From Paludisphaera soli (GTDB lineage: Bacteria; Planctomycetota; Planctomycetia; Isosphaerales; Isosphaeraceae): DNA of 64,000 nucleotides. The stretch spans positions 496,001-560,000 of the forward strand of contig NZ_JAALJI010000001.1 of assembly GCF_011064595.1 (NCBI RefSeq). The letters are read 5' to 3'. Of this stretch, positions 18,191-27,024 are shown piece by piece. A program made the translations under genes and the position numbers. The notes under the pieces are model-generated. The model was not told the origin of the DNA and made no database searches. It saw only the letters and a list, made by a program, of their open reading frames with translations. Every line of letters starts with the position of its first letter. Position 1 is the stretch's first letter.

Positions 18191-21034
18191 ATGTGCGCGG
18201 CCAATCGCCGCGACCGTGTCCACTCAGGGGCCCCCCCGATGCCGCTACTCCCCCTCGCCGGGTCGCCCGTCGGCCGCCGCGCGCCGGGCCTGGCCCGCGC
18301 CTTCGCGCTCGGCCTGCTGCTGACCTCGCTCGCGACCCCGTCCGCGACGGCCGACGCTCCGAAGCCCGCCCAGAAGGACAGCAGCCCCCGGGCGAAGCCC
18401 AAGGACGTCGAGGTGACGGCCGCGATCGAGCCGGCCGAGGCCGCTCCCGGCGACGTGGTCCAGCTTCGGGTCCGGGCCAAGCTCAAGCCCGGGTGGCACA
18501 TCTACACCTACGCCGCCGCCCAGCGCGACGAGGGGCCCCGCCACACCCTCTTCGATCCGTTCGACCTCGGCGGTCTGGAGAAGGCCGGTGACTGGTCGGC
18601 CTCGAAGGAGCCCGAGGCCAAGGCCGAGCCCGCCTTCGAGAACAAGACCTTCGAGTTCTTCGAGGACGAGGTCGTCTGGAGCCTTCCGCTCAAGGTCCCC
18701 GCCGACGCCGCCCCCGGCGCGAGGGCGGTCAGGGTCCAGGCGAGCTACCAGATCTGCAACGCCCAGAGCTGCAGCTTCCCCGGCCGATGGACCCTCCCCG
18801 AGGCGACCCTCACCGTGACCGGCGGCCAGGCCGCCGCCGCCCCCGAGCCGGTCGCAAAGCCCGAAGCCCCGCCGGCCGCCGTCGAGGTCGCCCTCAAGCC
18901 GGCCGCCGCCCCCAAGAAGAAGGACTCGCCCGAGCGGATGCGTCCCAAGGGGGTGACGATCACCCCCTCCGTCGAGCCGGCAGAGGTCCGTCCCGGCGGC
19001 TCGGTGAAGTACCAGGTGACCGTGAAGATGGACCCGGGCCTGCACATCTACGAGGTCGCCAAGCCCGGCGCGGGCGACAACGGCCCGATCTGGACCGCGT
19101 TCGACCTGTTCGAGACCGGATCGCTCGAAGCCGGGAAGACCTGGAAGGCCTCGCAGGAGCCGAACGTCAAGCCCGAGCCGGCGTTCGGCCCCGGCGTGAT
19201 CGTCGAGTCGTTCGAGGACGAGGTGACCTGGTCCGTCGACCTGAAAGTCCCCGCCGACGCCAAGGCCGGCGACCACCCCGTCCGCTCGCAGATCCTCTAC
19301 CAGATCTGCAACGAGAACGCCTGCTTCCCGCCGACCTACCAGACGCTCGACGAGGTCGTCGTGAAGGTGGCCCAGGGTCCGGCCGTCGCCATGACCGAGA
19401 CGACCTTGACCACCCCGGCGGCGCCGTCGGCCGACGCCTCGACGGCGGCCGTCGCTCCGGCCGCCGCCTCCCCCTCGGTCACCGAAACCGCGCCTGCCGA
19501 GCCCGCCGCCGGCGCGGCACCCATCAGCGAGATCGCGCGCACGGCGCAGCAGGGGCTCGTCCCCTTCCTGATCGCGTCCGCCTTCGGCGGCCTGTTCGCG
19601 CTCGTGATGCCCTGCGTCTGGCCGATGATCCCGATCACGGTGAACTTCTTCATCAAGCAGGGGAAGGACGGCAAGGCGAAGACGACGGGTTTGGCCTTCG
19701 CCTACTGCGCGGCGATCATCGGCATCTTCACGCTGGTGGGCGTCTTCTTCTCGTTCTTCTTCTCGGCCGCTTTCCTCCAGAACCTGGCCAATAACCCGTG
19801 GCTGAACCTGGTCGTCGCCGCCCTCTTCCTGGCGTTCGGCCTCAGCCTGCTCGGCCTGTTCGAGGTCAGCCTTCCGAGCTTCCTCCTGAACGCCTCGTCC
19901 AAGGGGGAGGGCCGCGGCGGCCTCCTGGGCGTGATCTTCATGGCGCTGACGCTCACGATCACGTCGTTCACCTGCACCTTCCCGGTCGTGGGCGGGCTGC
20001 TGGTCATGGCCGCCGGGGGCGACTTCTTCTATCCGATCGTCGGGCTCGCCACCTTCGCGTCCGTGATCGCGCTGCCGTTCTTCCTGCTGGCCCTGGCCCC
20101 CGGACTGATGGCCAAGATGCCCCGGAGCGGCGACTGGATGAACTCGGTCAAGGTCGTCGGCGGCCTGGTGGAGATCGGCGCGGCGCTCAAGTTCCTCAAC
20201 ACGGCGGAACTCGGCTACGTCACACCCGAGAACGCCTGGTTCGACGCCCAGCTCGTCCTCACCGCCTGGATCGTGCTTTCGGCGGTCTGCGGCATCTACC
20301 TGCTGGGCCTCTTCCGCACCGACCACGACTATGACGAGGTGAAGGTCGGCCCCGGCCGCATCGTCTTCGGCTGCCTCTTCCTGGGCCTGGCGCTCTACAT
20401 GGCCCCCGCCCTGTTCGGCCGCCCGCCGCAAGGGCTGATCTGGGATCGCATGATCGTCGGCATCCTGCCGCCCGACTCGAACGAGCTGGTCGCCGAGGTC
20501 CGCGTGGCCGGCGGGGCGACCGACGAGGAGGTCAAGGCCACCTCGACGGACCCCGAGAAGGCCCAGCGCGAGCAGAAGAACTTCCACGGCGTGCTCTGGG
20601 GCATGAGCCTCGACCAGGCCAAGGAGGAAGCCTCCGCGAAGAACCTGCCGGTCCTCATCGACTTCACCGGCGTCAACTGCGCGAACTGCCGGCTGATGGA
20701 GCGAAACGTCCTGCCCAAGGCGGACGTGACGAGGCTGCTCAAGGAGTTCGTCGCGGTCCAGCTCTACACGGATCGGGTGCCGATCGCCTCGCTCACGGCC
20801 GAGCAGCGCGAGGAGCTGGCGATGGCCAACCAGGAACGCCAGCTCGACCTGGCGGCCGAGCAGACGAATCCGTTCTACGTGATCCTCTCGCCAGACGGGA
20901 AGGTCGTCGCCTCGCTCGGCGGCTACAACGAGCCGGCCGTGTTCCAGGACTTTCTCGCCAGGGGCCTGGAGAAGGCCCGGACGGCGGCCGCCCAGGCCGC
21001 TCCGGCCTCGGTCGCTCAGACCGCCGGTCGGTAG
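18191..21034 (+). CDS. DsbD-family thiol-disulfide interchange protein with two N-terminal alpha domains
   Basis: The 947-residue membrane protein carries electrons from cytoplasmic thioredoxin to periplasmic thiol proteins. Order: signal peptide (to about residue 54); alpha domain 1 (about 65-210, Cys pair in YQICNAQSCSFP); alpha domain 2 (about 255-400, YQICNENACFPP); membrane domain (about 455-745) with redox Cys475 (MPCVWPM) and Cys595 (SFTCTFPVVG); C-terminal thioredoxin domain with Cys830 and Cys833 (GVNCANCRLM). E. coli DsbD has one alpha domain, so this one is duplicated. AGGAG lies 5 bases before the ATG. Its 3' end overlaps the next gene, on the other strand, by 19 bases. Confidence 0.92.
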   Translation: MCAANRRDRVHSGAPPMPLLPLAGSPVGRRAPGLARAFALGLLLTSLATPSATADAPKPAQKDSSPRAKPKDVEVTAAIEPAEAAPGDVVQLRVRAKLKPGWHIYTYAAAQRDEGPRHTLFDPFDLGGLEKAGDWSASKEPEAKAEPAFENKTFEFFEDEVVWSLPLKVPADAAPGARAVRVQASYQICNAQSCSFPGRWTLPEATLTVTGGQAAAAPEPVAKPEAPPAAVEVALKPAAAPKKKDSPERMRPKGVTITPSVEPAEVRPGGSVKYQVTVKMDPGLHIYEVAKPGAGDNGPIWTAFDLFETGSLEAGKTWKASQEPNVKPEPAFGPGVIVESFEDEVTWSVDLKVPADAKAGDHPVRSQILYQICNENACFPPTYQTLDEVVVKVAQGPAVAMTETTLTTPAAPSADASTAAVAPAAASPSVTETAPAEPAAGAAPISEIARTAQQGLVPFLIASAFGGLFALVMPCVWPMIPITVNFFIKQGKDGKAKTTGLAFAYCAAIIGIFTLVGVFFSFFFSAAFLQNLANNPWLNLVVAALFLAFGLSLLGLFEVSLPSFLLNASSKGEGRGGLLGVIFMALTLTITSFTCTFPVVGGLLVMAAGGDFFYPIVGLATFASVIALPFFLLALAPGLMAKMPRSGDWMNSVKVVGGLVEIGAALKFLNTAELGYVTPENAWFDAQLVLTAWIVLSAVCGIYLLGLFRTDHDYDEVKVGPGRIVFGCLFLGLALYMAPALFGRPPQGLIWDRMIVGILPPDSNELVAEVRVAGGATDEEVKATSTDPEKAQREQKNFHGVLWGMSLDQAKEEASAKNLPVLIDFTGVNCANCRLMERNVLPKADVTRLLKEFVAVQLYTDRVPIASLTAEQREELAMANQERQLDLAAEQTNPFYVILSPDGKVVASLGGYNEPAVFQDFLARGLEKARTAAAQAAPASVAQTAGR

Positions 21035-22038
21035 AGTCGCTCCAGGCCGAGGCCGAGCCGACTGCGCTCGACCTCGGTCGGGTCGTTCACGGGGTTCTCG
21101 GGCGTGCGGCCGGCGAGGACGTCCAGCACGCCGCGCGCGACGAACGTCGCCATGTTCCGCAGCCCTTCCTCGGTCTGCGCGGCGCTGTGGGGGGTGAGCA
21201 TCACGTCGCGCCGGCCGATCAGGGGGTGGTCGGCCGGCGGCGGCTCGACGTCGAACACGTCGGCGCCGTAGCCCCAGAGCAGGCGGGCGTCGAGAGCGTC
21301 GGCGACGGCCTCCTCATCGACGACCGGCCCCCGGCTCGTGTTGATGAGGATGCAGCCCTCGCGGATGTGCGCCAGCGCGGAGCGGTTCATCAGCCTCCGG
21401 GTGCTCGCGTCGAGCGGCACGTGGAGGCTCACGTAGTCGGACGCCCGCAACAGCTCCTCCAGCCCCACGCGCACCGCCCCCGCGCGGAGCTCGACCTCCT
21501 CGGGCGCCTGGACGATGTCGTGGTAGATCACCCGCATCCCGAAGCCCAGGCGTGCGATCTCGCCGAGCCGTCGCCCGATCCGGCCGAAGCCGACGATGCC
21601 GAGCGTCCGGCCGAGGATCTCGCGGCCGCGCATCGTCGTGCGGACGGCGTAGTTCCCCGCCTCCAACTCGCGCATCATCGTCGGGAAGTGCTTGGAGAGG
21701 CCGATCATCATCGCGACGACGTGCTCGCAGACGTCCTGCGTGTTGGCGCCCGGCGTGTAGACCACCTGGATCCCGCGCGCGGTGGCGGCGGGGACGTCGA
21801 TGTGGTCGAAGCCGACCCCGTGCCGGCCGACGACCTTCAATCTCGTCGCGAGCGCCAGCAGCGCCGCGTCGATCGCGCCGGCGGTGCGGGTGATCAGGCC
21901 GTCGGCCTGGCGAATCCCGGCCTCGACGGCCGCGCGGTCTTTGGGGTCGACCCGGCGGACCTCGGCGACTTCTTCGAGCAGCCGCATGCCGTACTGATCC
22001 ATATCCGTCAACATGAGAACGAGCGGCCGGTCGGACAT
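21016..22038 (-). CDS. D-isomer 2-hydroxyacid dehydrogenase (SerA-like, without ACT domain)
   Basis: The 340-residue NAD-dependent dehydrogenase has the nucleotide-binding motif GIVGFGRIGRRLGE. Catalytic residues are Arg in INTSRGPVVDE, Glu in DVFDVEPPP and His in LTPHSAAQT. The substrate could be phosphoglycerate, glyoxylate or another 2-keto acid; the absence of a C-terminal regulatory domain argues against a classical SerA. The ATG at 22038 is chosen because it begins the fold (MSDRPLVLMLTDMDQYG); the frame is open upstream. It is convergent with the DsbD-like gene (19-bp overlap) and divergent from the ArnT-like gene. Confidence 0.9.
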   Translation of the reverse strand: MSDRPLVLMLTDMDQYGMRLLEEVAEVRRVDPKDRAAVEAGIRQADGLITRTAGAIDAALLALATRLKVVGRHGVGFDHIDVPAATARGIQVVYTPGANTQDVCEHVVAMMIGLSKHFPTMMRELEAGNYAVRTTMRGREILGRTLGIVGFGRIGRRLGEIARLGFGMRVIYHDIVQAPEEVELRAGAVRVGLEELLRASDYVSLHVPLDASTRRLMNRSALAHIREGCILINTSRGPVVDEEAVADALDARLLWGYGADVFDVEPPPADHPLIGRRDVMLTPHSAAQTEEGLRNMATFVARGVLDVLAGRTPENPVNDPTEVERSRLGLGLERLYRPAV

Positions 22039-22174
22039 GGTCGTCACCAGGCAGGGGGTTCGGGAAGCCAGGACGTCGGGGAAGGGTCGCTGACGCCCGG
22101 AGGGGGAGCGAGTATCATGGCGTGGACCCCGGACGTCGGGCCCGGGTTCGGGTGATCCTAGATTAAGCCCCCCC

Positions 22175-23383
22175 ATGAGTCGTGACAACCGGTGGACGCC
22201 CGCCCTGCTCGCCTCGCTGGTGCTCCTGGCGGCGGTCGTCGCACGGCTTGCGGTCGTCGCCGCCGCCGGGGCCCGGTTCGAGGACCCGGACAACTACCTC
22301 CCCCTGGCCCGGTCGCTGGCGGACGGCGAGGGGCTGACCCAGCGAGGCCGGGCGACGGCGTACAGGCCGCCGCTGTATCCCCTGGTGCTCGCCCCGCTGG
22401 TCGCCGCCTCGGGCGATCGGCCGGCGATCGGCCTGACGATCCTCCACCTGGCCCTGGGGGCGGGGACCGCCGGCTGCACGATGCTCGCCGCGAGAAGGCT
22501 CGGCGCCTCGCCGCTGCGGGCGATGATCGCCGGCCTGATCGTGGCGCTCGACCCGGTCCTGGTCTGGCAGGCTCGCTCCGTGATGACCGAGACGCTGACG
22601 GCGTTCCTGCTCGCCGCGGCGCTGGCGAGGGCCGCGTCCGACGACCGCTGGGCCTCCCCCGGCTGCGGCCTGCTGCTGGGCCTGGCCTCGCTCTGCCGGC
22701 CGAGCATCCTGCCCGGCGCGGGGCTGGCCGCCCTGGCCGCGGCGCTCGTCTCGCCGGGGACGCGGCGCGAGCGGACGATGCGCGGCCTGGGCCTGGGCCT
22801 CGCCCTCGCGGTCGTCCTGACGCCGTGGGCGGTCCGCAATCGGCTCGCCCTCGGCGAGTTCGTCTGGACGACCACGCACGGCGGCTACACGCTGGCCCTG
22901 GCGAACAACGAGGTCTACTACCGCGAGGTCCTCGACGGCCCGCCCGGCACGGTCTGGACGGGGCCGGAACAACAGCTCTGGTGGGAGGCCGTCAATCGTC
23001 GCACGGCCGGGATGCCCGAGCCGGCCGCGGATCGGCTCCTCCGGGACGAGGTCGTCGCGCTGGCCCGTCGCGATCCCTGGACCTTCGCCCGCGCCTGCCT
23101 CGCCAGGGTGGCGACGTTCTGGAGCCCGACGCCCGCGGCGGGAGTCTACGGCGGCCGCGCGAGGGCCTTGACGCTGGCCTGGACGGCCCCGCTCTGGCTC
23201 GCTTTCGGCCTGGGGCTGGCCGCCCGGACGTTCCGACGCTGGCCGGGGATCGTCGCCCCTTGCCTGATCCTCGGCCTGACGGCCGTGCACGCGTTCTACT
23301 GGACCGACCTGCGAATGCGCGCCCCCATCACCCCGGCCATCGCCCTGATCGCGGCCTTCGCCTCGCGACCCTGGCGGCGATGA
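22175..23383 (+). CDS. ArnT/GT39-family-like membrane glycosyltransferase
   Basis: The 402-residue polytopic protein has the hallmark first periplasmic loop of GT-C enzymes: FEDPDNYLPLARSLADGEGL, then YRPPLYPLVLAP. The acidic pair in EDPDNY is the expected catalytic or metal site. Such enzymes move a sugar from a polyprenyl phosphate donor to lipid or protein on the outer face of the membrane. The convergent neighbour encodes a polyprenyl-phosphate-type GT2 fused to a GtrA flippase-like domain, a plausible donor supplier. No ribosome binding site precedes the ATG. A -10-like TAGATT (22159-22164) ends 10 bases upstream, so the message may be leaderless. Confidence 0.82.
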   Translation: MSRDNRWTPALLASLVLLAAVVARLAVVAAAGARFEDPDNYLPLARSLADGEGLTQRGRATAYRPPLYPLVLAPLVAASGDRPAIGLTILHLALGAGTAGCTMLAARRLGASPLRAMIAGLIVALDPVLVWQARSVMTETLTAFLLAAALARAASDDRWASPGCGLLLGLASLCRPSILPGAGLAALAAALVSPGTRRERTMRGLGLGLALAVVLTPWAVRNRLALGEFVWTTTHGGYTLALANNEVYYREVLDGPPGTVWTGPEQQLWWEAVNRRTAGMPEPAADRLLRDEVVALARRDPWTFARACLARVATFWSPTPAAGVYGGRARALTLAWTAPLWLAFGLGLAARTFRRWPGIVAPCLILGLTAVHAFYWTDLRMRAPITPAIALIAAFASRPWRR

Positions 23384-23414
23384 GGCCGGCGGGGGACCTC
23401 CGGCTCGATCCCGA

Positions 23415-24578
23415 TCAGACCAGCGCGGTCTCCTGATCGGACGCGTCCGAGGTCGACTCTTCCGGAGGCCTGGCGGGGATTCCGGGGCGGCGGCGGAAGA
23501 CGACCCAGCGCGACATCGAGAAGCTGATGGCCGTCGCTACAACGATCCCCACCACGGCCGCGGCGAGGCGGTGGCTCGCGAAGAACGCGATCCGGCTCGG
23601 CAGCCAGAGCCTCAGCGTCAGGCTCACCACGATCCCCAACGCGTTCCCGAGGGCGTAGGTGAAATACTGCCGGGGGATCGAGCCCGACCGCATGTCATTG
23701 AACGTGAGGCGGCGGTTGAGCAGGAAGTTCCAGGTGAGCGCGGCCCAGATCGAGAGCGAGCCGGAGATGAACAGCGGCCAGGCGAACCCCTGCGACGGGT
23801 CGTGCGGGGCCCCGAATCCGGCCATCGCGAACAGCCACTGGAAGATGGCGTAGAGCGACAGGTCGACGAACATGCCGGAGGCGCCGACCAGGCAGAACTG
23901 GACCAGCCGCGAGAGCGTGCCGAAGCGATGGTCGAGCACCCGCTTGAGCTGCCGGAGGTCGTCCAGGCCGATCGCGTCCAGCCGTCGCTGGTCGTTGCGG
24001 CCGGTGTTCACCGGCACGTCCAGCAGGCTCCCCGAGCACCAGGTCAGCACGTCCAGGAGGATGCGGGAGCCGGAGACGTGTCGGTTCTCCATCACCAGCG
24101 ATCGGACCGCGGATCGGTGGAGGGCGGCGAGCCCCGAGAGCCCGTCCGAGGTGCCCAGGGCCATCCGGCCCAGGATCCTCAGCGTCCGCCCCCGCACGCC
24201 CCCCCGGCTCAGCAGGCCGCGGGTGGATCGTGGCACGCCCACCACGACGTCGGCCTCGCCCGATCGGATCGGCTCCAGGACGTCGAGCACGGCCTCGGCG
24301 CCGTACTCGCGGGTCGGGTCGAGGATAACCAGGACGTCCCCGGTCGCGGCGATCAGCCCGCGCCGCAGCAGGCTGACGTGCGTGGCGGCCTCGTCGACGA
24401 CCTGGACGAGCGGGTGCAGGCCCAGCACCGCATGCTCACCGGGCGCGGCTCCCGCCCAGACGACCTCGACGCCGTCGATCCCCGGCTGCTCGAGCAGCAG
24501 GCGCTGGTACGTCGCCAGCTCGCCGTTGCGGAACGGCTCGTCGCGGGTCCCGGGGACGATAAGGCTGATTCGGCTCAT
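23415..24578 (-). CDS. GT2 glycosyltransferase fused to GtrA-like membrane domain
   Basis: The 387-residue protein has two parts. Residues 1-about 210 form a GT-A fold resembling dolichyl/polyprenyl-phosphate mannosyl- or glucosyltransferases (MSRISLIVPGTRDE, GDVLVILDPTREYGAE, ADVVVGVPRSTRG). From about residue 215 there are four hydrophobic segments of GtrA type (RLVQFCLVGASGMFVDLSLY, LTWNFLLNRRLTF). The fusion probably makes a polyprenyl-phosphate sugar and flips it across the membrane. The usual DxD is partly degenerate (LDPTREYG), so donor binding should be verified. It lies 37 bases behind mnmA on the same strand and converges on the ArnT-like gene. Confidence 0.87.
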   Translation of the reverse strand: MSRISLIVPGTRDEPFRNGELATYQRLLLEQPGIDGVEVVWAGAAPGEHAVLGLHPLVQVVDEAATHVSLLRRGLIAATGDVLVILDPTREYGAEAVLDVLEPIRSGEADVVVGVPRSTRGLLSRGGVRGRTLRILGRMALGTSDGLSGLAALHRSAVRSLVMENRHVSGSRILLDVLTWCSGSLLDVPVNTGRNDQRRLDAIGLDDLRQLKRVLDHRFGTLSRLVQFCLVGASGMFVDLSLYAIFQWLFAMAGFGAPHDPSQGFAWPLFISGSLSIWAALTWNFLLNRRLTFNDMRSGSIPRQYFTYALGNALGIVVSLTLRLWLPSRIAFFASHRLAAAVVGIVVATAISFSMSRWVVFRRRPGIPARPPEESTSDASDQETALV

Positions 24579-24615
24579 GCGGAGCGTGCATCCTTCGACG
24601 CGAGGCGAGAGGCGG

Positions 24616-25695
24616 TCAGTCGGCGACGGCGCGATCGATCCAGCCCCCGCCCAACACGAGGTCGTCCTGGTAGAGCGTGACGACCTGCCCGGGGGCGACG
24701 GCGGGCTGCGGGACTTCGAAACGGACCCGGACCCGGCCCTCCCCCAGCGGCTCGACCGTCGCGGGAACGGCCCGGTGTCGCGCCCGGATCTGGGCCAGGC
24801 AGGGCGCGGGACCTTCGGGCTCGGGACCTTGCCAGTTGAACCGGGAGGCTTCGAGCCCCGTGCGGGCGAGCGCCTCGCGCCGGCCCACGGTGACCGTCTT
24901 GGTCGCCGGCTCGATCTGGACGACGTAGCGGGGCTCGCCGAAGGCGACGCCCAGGCCCCGGCGCTGGCCGATCGTGAATTTCTCGAATCCGGAATGCTCG
25001 CCCAGCACGGCGCCGTGCTCGTCGACGAGGGTCCCGGCCGTCTCCCGGTCGGGCCGGCGATCGCGCACGAACCCCAGGTAGTCGTCGTCGGGGACGAAGC
25101 AGATCTCCTGGCTCTCGGGCTTGTCGTGGACCGGGAGCCGGTGCTCCTTCGCCAGGGCGCGGACGTCGGCCTTGGCCATCGCGCCGATCGGGAACTTGAT
25201 CCGCTCCAGCAGCTCGGGGGCGAGGCCGGAGAGGACGTAGGACTGGTCCTTGTCGAGGTCGCGGCCGCGGCCGACGCGGGGGGAGCCGTCGGGGGCCCGG
25301 TCGATCCGAGCGTAGTGGCCGGTGGCGACGTAGTCGGCCCCGACCTGCTTGCCGTACTCCCAGAGCCGGCCGAACTTGAGCCAGATGTTGCACATCACGC
25401 AGGGGTTGGGGGTCCTCCCCGCCAGGTACTCGTCGGCGAAGTAGTCCTGGATCCGGCCGAAATCCTCCTCGAAGTCGAGGACGTAGAACGGCACGTCCAG
25501 TCGGTCGGCGACGCGACGGGCGTCGAGCGCGTCGGCCACGCTGCAGCAGGTCTTGGCGCGACGCTCCTCCGACTCGCCGTGCGAGCCGGTGCGCATGAAG
25601 AGGCCCACGACGTCGTAACCGTCGGCCTTCAGCAATTGGGCGGCGACGGAGCTGTCGACTCCTCCGCTCATGGCCAGGACGACGCGCTCGGGCAT
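24616..25695 (-). CDS. mnmA: tRNA-specific 2-thiouridylase
   Basis: The 359-residue MnmA puts sulfur on U34 of Lys, Glu and Gln tRNAs using ATP and a persulfide relay. The PP-loop AMSGGVDSSVAAQLL is present. The catalytic Cys lies in TPNPCVMCNIWLKF and the second Cys in SQEICFVPDDDY. Length is normal. The sulfur source may be the cysteine desulfurase encoded at 33 kb. The gene ends the ffh-rpsP-trmD-rplS cluster, which makes it part of a translation/tRNA-modification unit. Confidence 0.96.
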   Translation of the reverse strand: MPERVVLAMSGGVDSSVAAQLLKADGYDVVGLFMRTGSHGESEERRAKTCCSVADALDARRVADRLDVPFYVLDFEEDFGRIQDYFADEYLAGRTPNPCVMCNIWLKFGRLWEYGKQVGADYVATGHYARIDRAPDGSPRVGRGRDLDKDQSYVLSGLAPELLERIKFPIGAMAKADVRALAKEHRLPVHDKPESQEICFVPDDDYLGFVRDRRPDRETAGTLVDEHGAVLGEHSGFEKFTIGQRRGLGVAFGEPRYVVQIEPATKTVTVGRREALARTGLEASRFNWQGPEPEGPAPCLAQIRARHRAVPATVEPLGEGRVRVRFEVPQPAVAPGQVVTLYQDDLVLGGGWIDRAVAD

Positions 25696-25770
25696 CGCGG
25701 CGTGGGTCTCCGATTCGAGGGGGATCGCCGCGGCCGCCCGGGGTGGGACGGCCGCGGCGCGGGGGTCAGG

Positions 25771-26238
25771 TCACTTGCCGGCTTCGGCCTTCGCGGCGGC
25801 CTTGGCGTCGGCCTTGGCGGCCTTGGCGGCCACCTTGGCGGCCTTGCGCTCGGCCTTGGCGGCCTTGGCGTCGGCCAGCGCGGCACCGGTGTTGAAGCGC
25901 TCCTTGAGGCGGACGGCCTTGCCCGAGCGCTCGCGGAGGAAGTAGAGCTTGGCCCGGCGGACCTTGCCCGACCGCTTGACGACGATGTCGGCGATCCGGG
26001 GCGAGTGGATCGGGAACTTCCGCTCCACGCCCTCGCCCTGGACGATCCGGCGGACGACGAACATCTCGCGGGTGCCGCCGCCGGAGCGGGCGATCACCAC
26101 GCCGTTGAAGATCTGGATGCGCTCCTTGTCGCCTTCCAGGATGCGGACGTGGACGTCCACCGTGTCGCCGATCTCGAACTTGGGCAGCTTCTCTTTCATG
26201 CTGCCCTGCTCGACCGCGGTGAGGAATCGATTCTGCAT
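25771..26238 (-). CDS. rplS: 50S ribosomal protein bL19 with Ala/Lys-rich tail
   Basis: The 155-residue protein has the conserved bL19 core to about residue 115 (FEIGDTVDVHVRILEGDKER, IFNGVVIARSGGGTREMF, FPIHSPRIADIVVKRSGKVR, AKLYFLRERSGKAVRLKE). About 35 residues then consist almost only of Ala, Lys, Glu and Asp. The usual length is about 115. The tail is low complexity and likely helical; it may contact rRNA. It is read from the shared ffh/rpsP/trmD transcript. The start ATG matches MQNRFLTAVEQ; no ambiguity. Confidence 0.96.
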   Translation of the reverse strand: MQNRFLTAVEQGSMKEKLPKFEIGDTVDVHVRILEGDKERIQIFNGVVIARSGGGTREMFVVRRIVQGEGVERKFPIHSPRIADIVVKRSGKVRRAKLYFLRERSGKAVRLKERFNTGAALADAKAAKAERKAAKVAAKAAKADAKAAAKAEAGK

Positions 26239-26335
26239 GACTGTGACCTTTCGAGCGGCCCATCCGGCGGGCCGGCGTGCGACGTGCTTTCTTCGTTGTG
26301 GGTGTTTCGCGATCGTCTCGGCTCGGGGGCGTCGG

Positions 26336-27004
26336 TCAGCGACGGTGCTCGCGACGCCAGCGGGCGATGGCCGAGTGGTCTCCGCTCAGCAGGACTTCCG
26401 GGACGGCCAGCCCGCGGAACTCGCGGGGGCGGGTGTAGTGGGGGTATTCCAGTCCGCCGTCGGGCCCGAAGGATTCGTCGACGGCGCTCTCGGCGTCGCC
26501 GAGGACCCCGGGGACCAGGCGGACGACCGCGTCGATCACGATCATCGCGGCCGGCTCGCCGCCCGAGAGGACGAAGTCCCCGACGGACAGCAGCTCGGGC
26601 TCGAGGACCTCGATGATCCGCTCGTCGAACCCCTCGTACCTCCCGCATACCAGCGTCAGACGCCCGGTTCCGGCCAGCTCGGCGGCCCGGGACTGGTCGA
26701 ACCTCCTCCCCTGGGGGGAGAGGACGATCAGCTCGCCCGGCGGCTCGGCGGCGGCCCGGACGGCCTCGACCGCGGCGACCACGGGGGGGGCCATCAGCAC
26801 CATCCCGGGGCCTCCCCCGAACGGCCGGTCGTCCACCTGCTTGTGCCTTCCCTCGGCCCAGTCGCGGATGTCCCACAACCGGATCTCGACGAGATCCTTG
26901 GCGAGCGCCCGGCCGACGATGCTCTCGCGCAGGAATCCCTCGAACAGGCCGGGGAAGAGCGTGAGGACGTCGATCCGGAGCGGCGGAGGCGAGGCGGGTG
27001 GCAT
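26336..27004 (-). CDS. trmD: tRNA (guanine-37-N1) methyltransferase
   Basis: The 222-residue SPOUT enzyme methylates G37 of tRNAs to prevent frameshifting. The start LRIDVLTLFPGLFEGF, the loop DDRPFGGGPGMVLMAPPV, the knot motif VCGRYEGFDERI and the SAM-knot DFVLSGGEPAAM are all TrmD signatures. The ATG at 27004 is chosen because it begins the fold; the open frame upstream overlaps rpsP. Usual length is about 240, so the C-terminal helical domain is slightly short. rimM, usually between rpsP and trmD, is missing here: only 20 bases separate the two genes. Confidence 0.95.
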   Translation of the reverse strand: MPPASPPPLRIDVLTLFPGLFEGFLRESIVGRALAKDLVEIRLWDIRDWAEGRHKQVDDRPFGGGPGMVLMAPPVVAAVEAVRAAAEPPGELIVLSPQGRRFDQSRAAELAGTGRLTLVCGRYEGFDERIIEVLEPELLSVGDFVLSGGEPAAMIVIDAVVRLVPGVLGDAESAVDESFGPDGGLEYPHYTRPREFRGLAVPEVLLSGDHSAIARWRREHRR

Positions 27005-27024
27005 GGTCCGGCCCGTTTCGGGGG

